A stretch of 6,836 nucleotides of DNA from SAR202 cluster bacterium (lineage in GTDB: Bacteria > Chloroflexota > Dehalococcoidia > UBA3495), in assembly GCA_002401285.1 (NCBI GenBank), contig NVSQ01000020.1, positions 38,331 to 45,166 on the forward strand, written 5' to 3'. Each line of letters starts with the position of its first letter. Within the stretch, counting starts at the first letter, position 1. Below, piece after piece: positions 1-6,232 of this stretch. Below the pieces are notes generated by a model. That model was given only the letters and a program-made list of their open reading frames with translations, did not search any database and was not told the origin of the DNA. The position numbers and the translations under genes were made by a program.

Positions 1-69
1 CGATCTCGATGGAAGGCGAGATGTCTCATAGAGCCGAGGCATTAAATTTCACTGCTTGCAAAGGAAGGG

Positions 70-1344
70 TTAGGGGAGGTCTGGGGCCGCCGGACGAGTC
101 AAAGGTTTCCACAGCAAAGGACTCAAGACCAGGGCGGGCGCCATCAAGATCAGCCCCGCCGCCACGTTAGCTGTGATGGCGCCTTGGATCGTGAATAAAG
201 CCGCCATGGCTCCCATCTCCAGTCCTCCAAGCGGAGTCCCCACGCCGATGCAGAAGCTGAGCAACCCCATCATACGGCCCCTCATTTCCTGGGGAGAGGC
301 CAGCAAAGCAATCGCGCTTTGCATGGTTCCAAACCCCGATTGCCCGACACCCCCAACGGCCAATAGAGCGAAAGCCAACCCGTACCAAGGCGCCCATACG
401 AACAATATCGTGATGAAACAGATGGACACTGACCCCAAGGCGAATAGCCGTCCGTGATATCGGATGTCCCGGGCCAAGGCTATCAGTCCCGCACCCGCTA
501 ACTGGCCGATGCCCTCGGCCGCAACTAGCAGGCCCACCATGGCGACGCCCACACCCAGATTGTCGCGCCCGATGGCAGGGATGAACTGCTGGACCGGGAA
601 TGTCAAAGTGTTCATGACGATGGTCACGTAGAGTAGCCCCCGCATGAACGGGCTGCGCAGAGCAAATCCAATGGCCGTCCTCAATCCCCGCCACACGGCT
701 TCGCCGGGTTGACTCGATACTCTGAGGGGAATCCGAAGTTGGGTAATCGCAACGACGTTGATCAGGTGAATGGATACGACGAATATGTAGGCCCCGGTGA
801 ATTCCCCGGAGATATCGATGTTGCCCAGAAGCCACCCACCCAGGAGAGGGCCGGCCATCTTCCCAGAGGTATTACTGATCGTGTCCAAGGAGAGGGCAGG
901 AACCAATTGCCGTTCACCCACGATGTCCAAGATTGCCGTTCGACGGGATGGGTCCTCGATCGACTTGGTCACGCCCTGCATGGCGATGGCCGCAAACACC
1001 ATCCACGGACTCAATAGATCCATATGGAATGCCACCAGGAATAGCATTACCCCGGAAGTGATGGCGTTCACTATCTGGGATATAAATATTGTGCGGTGGC
1101 GGCTGAACCGGTCTGCTATTACTCCGGAGAAAAGCGAGATCAACGGCCTGGGAAGGTTGTTGAACACCAAAACCAAGCCGAGTTGAAAATACGAGTCTGT
1201 AACCTGGAGGATAAGCCAACTGAGAATCAGCAGCTCCATCCGCCGGGCAAACTCGTGGAGGGTGCCCACGTACCAGATAGTACGAAAGGCGCGGTTTTTC
1301 AATACTGCCAATAAAGGGACAGAGTCCCGGGGCGCGGATTGCAA
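70..1344 (-). CDS. MFS transporter, EntS/MFS_3-like (12-TM exporter type)
   Basis: This gene encodes a 424-residue inner-membrane protein of the major facilitator superfamily, which moves small molecules across the membrane using an ion gradient. Hydrophobic segments cover nearly the whole length, in keeping with about 12 membrane helices. Visible landmarks are the loop 2-3 motif A, GVIADRFSRHR (residues 74-84); DPSRRTAILDIV (131-142) followed by GPLLGGWL (165-172), as in the enterobactin-exporter EntS/MFS_3 branch; and a second-half motif A echo, PQEMRGRMMGL (351-361). Length is normal for the family. The start used is TTG, with a GGAG about ten bases upstream (plus-strand 1355-1358); the conserved part begins within about 15 residues of it, so a much later start is unlikely. 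The gene is divergent from the esterase gene and shares a 286-base intergenic region with it. Substrate is unknown; drug, siderophore or metabolite export are all possible. Family call is secure, specificity is not. Confidence 0.9.
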   Translation of the reverse strand: MQSAPRDSVPLLAVLKNRAFRTIWYVGTLHEFARRMELLILSWLILQVTDSYFQLGLVLVFNNLPRPLISLFSGVIADRFSRHRTIFISQIVNAITSGVMLFLVAFHMDLLSPWMVFAAIAMQGVTKSIEDPSRRTAILDIVGERQLVPALSLDTISNTSGKMAGPLLGGWLLGNIDISGEFTGAYIFVVSIHLINVVAITQLRIPLRVSSQPGEAVWRGLRTAIGFALRSPFMRGLLYVTIVMNTLTFPVQQFIPAIGRDNLGVGVAMVGLLVAAEGIGQLAGAGLIALARDIRYHGRLFALGSVSICFITILFVWAPWYGLAFALLAVGGVGQSGFGTMQSAIALLASPQEMRGRMMGLLSFCIGVGTPLGGLEMGAMAALFTIQGAITANVAAGLILMAPALVLSPLLWKPLTRPAAPDLP

Positions 1345-1467
1345 CTCTAATGTTCTCCGTGATCGCCGCAGCGTGGTCGCCGCATAGCGTTCGCAATTGT
1401 ACTCTTTCGTGAGCCACCGGTTATAGGCGAATCACCGGCTTTGCCGCCGGCCTTAAGATGACCAATC

Positions 1468-1496
1468 TTGACACCATGAAAGCCCCCGGTTAAGTT
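1468..1496 (+). promoter_or_regulatory. Candidate sigma70-type promoter for the esterase gene
   Basis: TTGACA (1468-1473) matches the -35 consensus exactly. After a 17-base spacer comes TAAGTT (1491-1496), which matches only three of six -10 positions. The predicted transcript would have a leader of roughly 130 bases. The -10 lies inside the CCGGTT/AACCGG palindrome, as expected if a repressor acts there. The poor -10 keeps confidence low. Confidence 0.35.
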
Positions 1497-1503
1497 GAAC
1501 CGG
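1486..1503. repeat. Perfect inverted repeat CCGGTT-N6-AACCGG, operator-like
   Basis: CCGGTT (1486-1491) and AACCGG (1498-1503) are exact reverse complements separated by six bases, an 18-base site of the size bound by dimeric repressors. It overlaps the -10 of the candidate esterase promoter. A further CCGGTTA copy lies at 1417-1423, nearer the transporter. That it is an operator is inference; no regulator gene is visible in the window. Confidence 0.4.
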
Positions 1504-1630
1504 CCTGCCAACCCGCGGCTATATCAACGTCGATGGCGCAGGCTGGATCCTGTTTTGAGATAGGGTCTAGCCGTAACGGGCAAACTTTCTCGATCAGCCT
1601 TTTCTAAAAGTGGAAACAAGGGAGGAAACC

Positions 1631-2515
1631 ATGGGTCCTACCGGACTATCGGAATTCTGGGAAGGTACGATTAAGCAGCTAGAGCAAACGGAGATGAAAG
1701 CCTCCGTGGAGGAGTCTCCCGATCAGAGCGGACGGGAGTTCACCACCTACCAGGTTGTCTTACATAGCTTCCAGGACCGGCGAATGCGGGCCTGGTATTC
1801 CGTGCCCAATGACCCGCCTCCCAACGGCCGGTTTCCGGCGGTCCTGGCGGCGCCTGGGTACGGAGGCGGCAAAGTCATCCCATTCCACTTGGTTTTGAAT
1901 GGCTTCGTGGTGTTGACTCTTTACCCAAGAGGACAGGGCGAAAGCCTCAAAGAGTGGCAACTAGAGTCCGGCACGAAATTGACCTACCATCTCGAGAATA
2001 AAGAGGAGTATTACTACCGCGGGGCCTACATGGACTGCATCCGGGGTCTGGACTTCCTTGGCTCCCGTCCGGAGGTCGACCCGGAGCGATTGGGGATGTG
2101 GAGCCGTAGCCAAGGCGGAGGGTTCACCCTGGCGACAGCCTCCTTGGATCAAAGACTGAAGGTTGCGGTGGCCGAAGAGCCGTTCCTTTGCAACTATCCG
2201 TTGGCGGTTGACCTAACCAGTTCACCCTACAGCGAGCTTCGCGACTATCTGGCCCAGCATCCCCAGCAGAGAACCGAAGTTTTAGAGACGCTTTCTTACT
2301 TCGATTGCCTAAACTTGGTCGACCGCATAACGTGCCCAACTTTGGTGGACATTGGAAAGAAAGACCAAACTTGTCCTTACGATACGATAATACCCGTCTT
2401 TGAGCGCATCCCAGGTCCCAAGGCGCTCCACGTTTATCCCGAGTTGACCCACTCTCCGTGCACCGACTTCAACGCTCATGCCATGAGTTGGCTGCGCCGC
2501 TATCTGGGCGCATAA
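1631..2515 (+). CDS. Alpha/beta hydrolase, CE7-like (acetyl xylan esterase/cephalosporin-C deacetylase related)
   Basis: This gene encodes a 294-residue, probably cytoplasmic serine esterase; no signal peptide is visible. The start is ATG 1631, five bases after a near-perfect Shine-Dalgarno AAGGGAGG (1618-1625); a GTG at 1610 would add seven residues but has no comparable site. The fold order fits the CE7/AXE1 group: PAVLAAPGYGG (69-79), YPRGQGES (98-105, the RGQG oxyanion-loop motif), YYYRGAYMD (127-135), then VDPERLGMWSRSQGG (149-163). Likely catalytic triad: Ser160, Asp245 (in DIGKKDQTCP) and His274 (in YPELTHSP). Two signature positions differ from typical CE7 enzymes: the GxSQG elbow reads SRSQG, and the usual His-Glu pair reads His-Ser. 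Length is slightly below the roughly 320 residues usual for CE7. The related dienelactone-hydrolase/prolyl-peptidase-like groups are the alternative. Substrate is unknown; an acetyl or other short-chain ester is likely. The HpaB-family gene follows in the same direction. Confidence 0.82.
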   Translation: MGPTGLSEFWEGTIKQLEQTEMKASVEESPDQSGREFTTYQVVLHSFQDRRMRAWYSVPNDPPPNGRFPAVLAAPGYGGGKVIPFHLVLNGFVVLTLYPRGQGESLKEWQLESGTKLTYHLENKEEYYYRGAYMDCIRGLDFLGSRPEVDPERLGMWSRSQGGGFTLATASLDQRLKVAVAEEPFLCNYPLAVDLTSSPYSELRDYLAQHPQQRTEVLETLSYFDCLNLVDRITCPTLVDIGKKDQTCPYDTIIPVFERIPGPKALHVYPELTHSPCTDFNAHAMSWLRRYLGA

Positions 2516-2641
2516 ACCGGATATAAACAGCCTCGTGGGTTGTGCCTTTGCTGGGTATAGTAAGATGATGCGAGACCTAGCCGTCACGGAACGATTTGGC
2601 GTCGGCCGGTGGCCGGCGCCGACCCCTCAGGAGTGATACAG
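2516..2641 (+). promoter_or_regulatory. Leader/intergenic region before the HpaB-family gene
   Basis: These 126 bases lie between two co-directional genes. A TATAGT box (2556-2561, five of six -10 matches) is present, but no good -35 lies 16-18 bases upstream, so a separate promoter is only possible. No U-run terminator follows the esterase stop, which favours read-through. The downstream end carries a GC-rich hairpin immediately before the ribosome binding site. Confidence 0.35.
2601..2623 (+). repeat. GC-rich stem-loop just upstream of the ribosome binding site
   Basis: GTCGGC (2601-2606) pairs with GCCGAC (2618-2623). After a two-base bulge, CGG (2607-2609) can pair with CCG (2613-2615), closing a three-base loop. 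It ends five bases before the AGGAG at 2629-2633. It lacks a following U-run, so it is not an intrinsic terminator; it could stabilise the mRNA end or modulate translation. Confidence 0.45.
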
Positions 2642-4099
2642 ATGCCAGTGCGCACCGGAGAACAGTACCTAGCGGGACTGCGGGACCAACCGAGAGAGAT
2701 ACACCACCGAGGCCAGAAGGTGGAGGACGTGACTACCTTTCCCGGTCTGGCCAATGGTGCTCGTTCCATCGCCGGACTTTACGACATGCAGCACGACCCG
2801 AAAATACGCGACGAGATGACTTATACCTCGCCCACCACGGGTGATCCGGTCGGCCTTTCTTTCATCGCTCCCAGGAATCTGGAAGACTTGCAAAGGCGCC
2901 GGACCATGATGTCCCACTGGGCCCATACCAGTTACGGCATGATGGGGCGTACGCCGGACTTCCTAAACGTCAGCATCATGGCCATGGCCCAGGCAGGAGA
3001 TTATTTTGCCCAGTCACGCCCCGAGTTCAAACAGAACATCATCAATTACTACGACTACATCCGAGAGAACGACCTGACCTTAACCCATACCCTGGTGAAT
3101 CTACAGAGGAATCGCCGCCCGGCTGCCAGTACCCAGAATTACAGCACAGACGTCGCGTTGGCGGTGGTCAAGGAAACCGATGCCGGCATAGTCGTCCGCG
3201 GTCCCCGAGTTCTGGCTACCCTGGGCCCCCTATCCGACGAGATAGCGGTTTACCCAGTAAGAAACGCCCAGCTAGAAGGCACTGAGGACGCCTGGCGGTA
3301 TGCCTTTGCTTTCGCTATTCCGTGTGGCACCCCGGGCCTCAGATTCCTCTGCCGGGAGAGCTTTGACCTGGACCGGTCCAGCTTCGATCATCCGTTGGGG
3401 TCCAGGTTTGAAGAGATGGACGCCATAATTTTCATGGACGATGTGTTCGTCCCTTGGGAGAGAGTGTTCCTATACCGGGACGTGGACCTGGCCAACAATC
3501 TCAGTCCCAGGACGCACCAATACAACCATTCCGGCCACCAGGTCGTCACCAAAAACGTGGCGAAGTGCGAGTTTGTGTTGGGTGTGGCCGCGATGATGGT
3601 AGAGATCTTGGGGTCGGAGAGCATCGGCCAGGTGCATGCTTTGCTGGCCGAGTTGATCGAGAACCTGGAAGTCATGAAAGCTCTACTCTGCACCGCCGAG
3701 ATCGACGCCTTCTTGGATGAATGGGGGGTAATGTGCCCGGCGACGATACCAATCACCGTGGCGCGGAACATGTTCATCCGCATGTACCCAAGGATGGTGG
3801 AAATCATCCAACTCCTTGGTTCCAGCAGCTTGATGGCTTTGCCATCGGAGGTGGACTTCAACGGACCTCTGGGCGCGGAGATTGAGCAATACATGGATAC
3901 GGACACCGCCACCGCCCGGGAGCGGGTGCAACTGTTTCGCCTGGCCTGGGACCTATCCGGAAGCGCATTTGGATCCCGTCAGGTCCTTTACGAACGGTAC
4001 TTCCAAGGAGACTGGATGCGCAACGCCAGCATCTTGTGGAGCCGATTCGATCCGGACCCTTTGAAAGAGCAAGTGCGAGACTTCCTACGGCGCACTTAA
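2642..4099 (+). CDS. HpaB-family FADH2-dependent monooxygenase (4-hydroxyphenylacetate 3-hydroxylase-like)
   Basis: This gene encodes 485 residues, a typical length for the oxygenase component of two-component flavin monooxygenases, which hydroxylate phenolic compounds with FADH2 from a separate reductase. ATG 2642 follows AGGAGTGAT (2629-2637) with eight bases after the AGGAG core. It begins with the family N-terminus RTGEQYLAGLRD (4-15), so a GTG at 2609 is rejected. Other landmarks: VEDVTTFP (27-34), SYGMMGRTPDFLN (97-109), LTLTHTLVN (145-153), the flavin-binding domain around ETDAGIVVRGPRVLATLGP (178-196), and C-terminally SRFEEMDAI, FMDDVFVPWERVF and HQVVTKNVAKCEF. The related 4-hydroxybutyryl-CoA dehydratases need three Cys and one His for an iron-sulfur cluster; the two N-terminal Cys are absent near residues 100-107, so an oxygenase is favoured. 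Arg103 and His149 match known substrate-site residues, but the usual Tyr is Phe107. No reductase (HpaC) gene is in the window. Substrate is unknown; co-transcription with the esterase is likely. Confidence 0.87.
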   Translation: MPVRTGEQYLAGLRDQPREIHHRGQKVEDVTTFPGLANGARSIAGLYDMQHDPKIRDEMTYTSPTTGDPVGLSFIAPRNLEDLQRRRTMMSHWAHTSYGMMGRTPDFLNVSIMAMAQAGDYFAQSRPEFKQNIINYYDYIRENDLTLTHTLVNLQRNRRPAASTQNYSTDVALAVVKETDAGIVVRGPRVLATLGPLSDEIAVYPVRNAQLEGTEDAWRYAFAFAIPCGTPGLRFLCRESFDLDRSSFDHPLGSRFEEMDAIIFMDDVFVPWERVFLYRDVDLANNLSPRTHQYNHSGHQVVTKNVAKCEFVLGVAAMMVEILGSESIGQVHALLAELIENLEVMKALLCTAEIDAFLDEWGVMCPATIPITVARNMFIRMYPRMVEIIQLLGSSSLMALPSEVDFNGPLGAEIEQYMDTDTATARERVQLFRLAWDLSGSAFGSRQVLYERYFQGDWMRNASILWSRFDPDPLKEQVRDFLRRT

Positions 4100-4390
4100 C
4101 AGGCTGAACCGGGCAAAAATTTGATTTAACTACCGCGATAGTGGTAGACTATAGTTAGCCGCATTTTGCCCATTTTAATGCGGCAGGTTGGCAAGAACGG
4201 CATATATCAATCGGGTATCGCACTGGGAAAACCGGCAACCAGCCGGTGGGGTGGCAGGGGATATTTCGCCTCAGCAACATCTTGCCCTTCTCAATGCTCA
4301 GATCCTCCGCCCCCGTATCTTTCTTAACGGCAACTTTCATGGCAGTAGGATTTCTAATCATCGTTCTCTCTGGAGTTTCTCTTTCATAGT
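4100..4390 (+). promoter_or_regulatory. Intergenic region and probable leader of the dnaG-rpoD operon
   Basis: This 291-base gap separates the catabolic genes from the core operon and should carry its promoter. The first 85 bases are AT-rich and full of inverted repeats. Promoter-like boxes there are TTGATT (4121-4126) with TAGACT (4145-4150) at 18 bases, or TATAGT (4150-4155) alone. A lone TCTAAT (4353-4358) close to dnaG is a second possible -10. A hairpin ACCGGC/GCCGGT lies at 4231-4236 and 4242-4247. Short open frames exist on both strands but none is convincing. No intrinsic terminator with a U-run is seen for the upstream gene. Confidence 0.45.
4111..4184. repeat. Cluster of nested and overlapping inverted repeats upstream of dnaG
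   Basis: GGGCAAAA (4111-4118) is complementary to TTTTGCCC (4164-4171). Inside it TAACTA (4127-4132) matches TAGTTA (4152-4157), with nearly the same centre, and CTACC (4130-4134) matches GGTAG (4143-4147). A separate eight-base pair, GCCGCATT (4158-4165) with AATGCGGC (4177-4184), shares bases 4164-4165 with the outer repeat, so the two stems compete. The candidate -35 and -10 boxes lie within. It could be an operator region or a structured leader. Confidence 0.5.
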
Positions 4391-6232
4391 ATGACCGTCG
4401 TAGACGACATTAAAGGCCGCCTGGACATCCTAGAAGTCGTGTCCCGCTACGCTACGCTGCAACGCTCCGGCCGTAGCCATAAGGCTCCTTGCCCGTTTCA
4501 CGAAGAGAAAACGCCTTCGTTCTTTGTTTTTCCCGAGCGTCAGTCTTGGCGATGCTTCGGCGCCTGCGCCACTGGGGGCGACGTCTTTTCCTTTGTAATG
4601 AAGGCCGAAAACATGGAGTTCGGCGATGCCCTGAAACACCTTGCCCAGCAGTCGGGCGTAGAGCTGCCCAATCCGGAGAAGCGAAACCAGAACCAGAGCA
4701 TCTACGACATCAACGAGTCGGCCCGGACCTATTTTCAAGAGTTGCTGGCATCCCCGAGGGGCGCTGAAACCAGGGCCTATCTGGATAAGCGAGGGGTATC
4801 CGCCCCGGCCATAGAAAAGTTTGAGATTGGACTCAGCCCCTCCGATGGCGAATCGCTGAAGAACCATCTGGTCAAACACGGATTTTCTCTCCAGCAACTG
4901 AACCAAGCCGGGATCGTACGCACCTCCCAAAACGGTTGGAACCACGACCTGTTCCGCAGCCGATTGATGTTCCCCATCCGGAATGGCCAAGGTGGATTGG
5001 GAGGGTTTGGCGCCCGCGCTTTGGACGACTCCCAACCCAAATACTTGAACTCGCCGCGGACACCGGTTTTCGACAAGGGCCACATCCTTTATGGTCTTCA
5101 CTTGGCCAAGGAATCGGCTCGCCAGCAAGGCATAGTGATTGTAGAAGGGTATATGGATGCCGTCGCCGCCCATCAGGAGGGCTTCAATAACGTGGTGGCG
5201 TCCATGGGCACCGCATTAACCGAAAACCAGGTGGCGGAGATACGCCGCTTGACGAACGACGTTACGATGGCCCTGGACGCCGACGTGGCAGGACAGCAGG
5301 CCACCCTTCGTAGTTTGGAGTCTTCATGGCGGGTGCTCCAAACCCAGATAGCCGGCCGGTCTCGGGGCACAACATTGTTCCAGCGCCCCGAGATGTTGAA
5401 CCTAAAGATCGCCGTAATGCCGGAAGGAATGGACCCGGACGACTTGATCCACCGGTCTCCGGATGAGTGGACCCAGCTCATCAAGGAAGGCCCTTCCTAT
5501 ATAGAATATCTGCTCAAGGTGTTGCCGGTTCAATTGGACGCTTCAACACCCCAAGGAAAAGCCCAAATTGTGAGCGTGGTCTTGCCTTCCATCCAAGCAG
5601 TGCCGGAGCCCTTCCAGCAGGACCACTATTTCCAGTTGTTGGCGGACCAATTGGGAGTCACCAGGGAGACGTTGCAGGCCACTATAGACCGGCCCGCCGC
5701 GGCCCGGCAAACTCGAAGAACGCGACCTCGGCCCAGCCAAGCTGCCACGCCGGCTTTTGGAACGCCCGATGGCGACCCTCTGGAGGAATACTGCCTCACC
5801 CTTCTGCTCAACGATCCCGAGTTAGAAGAGACGGCCGAGGGCCTACTCCCCGAGTATTTCCGCCAGTTGGAAAACCGGGAAATATTCAATCAATGGGTCA
5901 AAGTGTGCCAAGGCCGCCAGGAAGAGGCGGCGGCATCACTTTCTGGGTTGGTAGATGAGGAATTGACCGCCCGGCTGGACACACTTTTGAACAAAAACAT
6001 GCCTCCCCTGGAGCCTTACCGCCGTCTAGTCGCTTTCCAGGACGTGGTAGGCCGGCTGGAGTCCCGGTATCTAGTAGATCTGAAAGCGGAAGAGGAGATC
6101 AGGTTTTCGGAATCCTCGACAGATATAATGGAGGACCCTCATTTAGATGTCCTTGAAGTTAACCAGCGGATAAGATTGAACCAGAGCGCGCGTAATTCCG
6201 TATATCAAGAAAGTATAGCCAGAGGTAAATAA
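4391..6232 (+). CDS. dnaG: DNA primase DnaG
   Basis: This gene encodes the replicative primase, 613 residues, which makes RNA primers for lagging-strand synthesis in association with DnaB helicase. Domains in order: an N-terminal CHC2 zinc finger with ligands Cys34, His37, Cys55 and Cys59 (CPFH ... CFGAC); the RNA polymerase core with the basic motif DLFRSRLMFPI (186-196) and PKYLNSPRTPVFDKG (216-230); the TOPRIM metal site with Glu252 and Asp256 (VEGYMD), Asp296 and Asp298 (ALDADVAG), and acidic residues in EGMDPDD (345-351). An Arg/Pro/Ala-rich linker (about 434-457) leads to the C-terminal helicase-binding region, which is poorly conserved in sequence. The ATG is supported by the family-typical N-terminus MTVVDDIKGRLDILEVV, although the nearest GGAG (4372-4375) is 15 bases away, too far for a normal ribosome binding site. 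The stop TAA shares one base with the start of the following sigma factor gene. Identification is secure. Confidence 0.98.
   Translation: MTVVDDIKGRLDILEVVSRYATLQRSGRSHKAPCPFHEEKTPSFFVFPERQSWRCFGACATGGDVFSFVMKAENMEFGDALKHLAQQSGVELPNPEKRNQNQSIYDINESARTYFQELLASPRGAETRAYLDKRGVSAPAIEKFEIGLSPSDGESLKNHLVKHGFSLQQLNQAGIVRTSQNGWNHDLFRSRLMFPIRNGQGGLGGFGARALDDSQPKYLNSPRTPVFDKGHILYGLHLAKESARQQGIVIVEGYMDAVAAHQEGFNNVVASMGTALTENQVAEIRRLTNDVTMALDADVAGQQATLRSLESSWRVLQTQIAGRSRGTTLFQRPEMLNLKIAVMPEGMDPDDLIHRSPDEWTQLIKEGPSYIEYLLKVLPVQLDASTPQGKAQIVSVVLPSIQAVPEPFQQDHYFQLLADQLGVTRETLQATIDRPAAARQTRRTRPRPSQAATPAFGTPDGDPLEEYCLTLLLNDPELEETAEGLLPEYFRQLENREIFNQWVKVCQGRQEEAAASLSGLVDEELTARLDTLLNKNMPPLEPYRRLVAFQDVVGRLESRYLVDLKAEEEIRFSESSTDIMEDPHLDVLEVNQRIRLNQSARNSVYQESIARGK

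Larger units (their letters stand above)
1345..1630. promoter_or_regulatory. Divergent intergenic region between transporter and esterase genes
   Basis: This 286-base region separates two genes read outward, so it should hold both promoters. On the minus strand a TACAAT box (plus-strand 1396-1401) lies about 50 bases before the transporter start, with no convincing -35 partner. On the plus strand an exact TTGACA is followed at 17 bases by a weak -10. A perfect palindrome and two CACCGG copies (1415-1420, 1433-1438) lie between. A short hairpin, CCGGC/GCCGG (1435-1439 with 1446-1450), is also present. I see no convincing gene in it. Confidence 0.5.

Noticed and set aside
1..69. Small gene at the left edge (ATG at 9)
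   Set aside because: The frame runs into the antisense of the transporter's 3' end, lacks a ribosome binding site in view and has no recognisable product.
914..1417. Minus-strand 167-residue open frame overlapping the transporter gene
   Set aside because: It is an alternate-frame shadow of the MFS transporter, which has clear family motifs in its own frame.
2601..2623. Intrinsic terminator for the esterase gene
   Set aside because: The stem is GC-rich but is followed by CCCCTCAGGAG rather than a U-run, and it sits at the next ribosome binding site.
2642..4099. 4-hydroxybutyryl-CoA dehydratase
   Set aside because: The overall family is shared, but the N-terminal iron-sulfur cysteine pair expected near the GRTPD segment is missing.
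4185..4320. Riboswitch or tRNA in the dnaG leader
   Set aside because: Some pairing is possible, but I see no T-loop, no acceptor stem and no conserved riboswitch core.
4155..4361. Minus-strand 68-residue open frame between the monooxygenase gene and dnaG
   Set aside because: The N-terminal half looks protein-like, but there is no good ribosome binding site, no family I recognise, and the frame overlaps the likely dnaG control region. Conservation of this frame in relatives would be needed to reinstate it.
4188..4394. Plus-strand 68-residue open frame ending in an ATGA overlap with dnaG
   Set aside because: It needs a TTG start with a poorly spaced GGCAGG, and its sequence resembles no known protein. 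The ATGA overlap alone is weak evidence.
4430..5173. Minus-strand 247-residue open frame inside dnaG
   Set aside because: It is antisense to strongly conserved primase domains and shows no recognisable motifs of its own.
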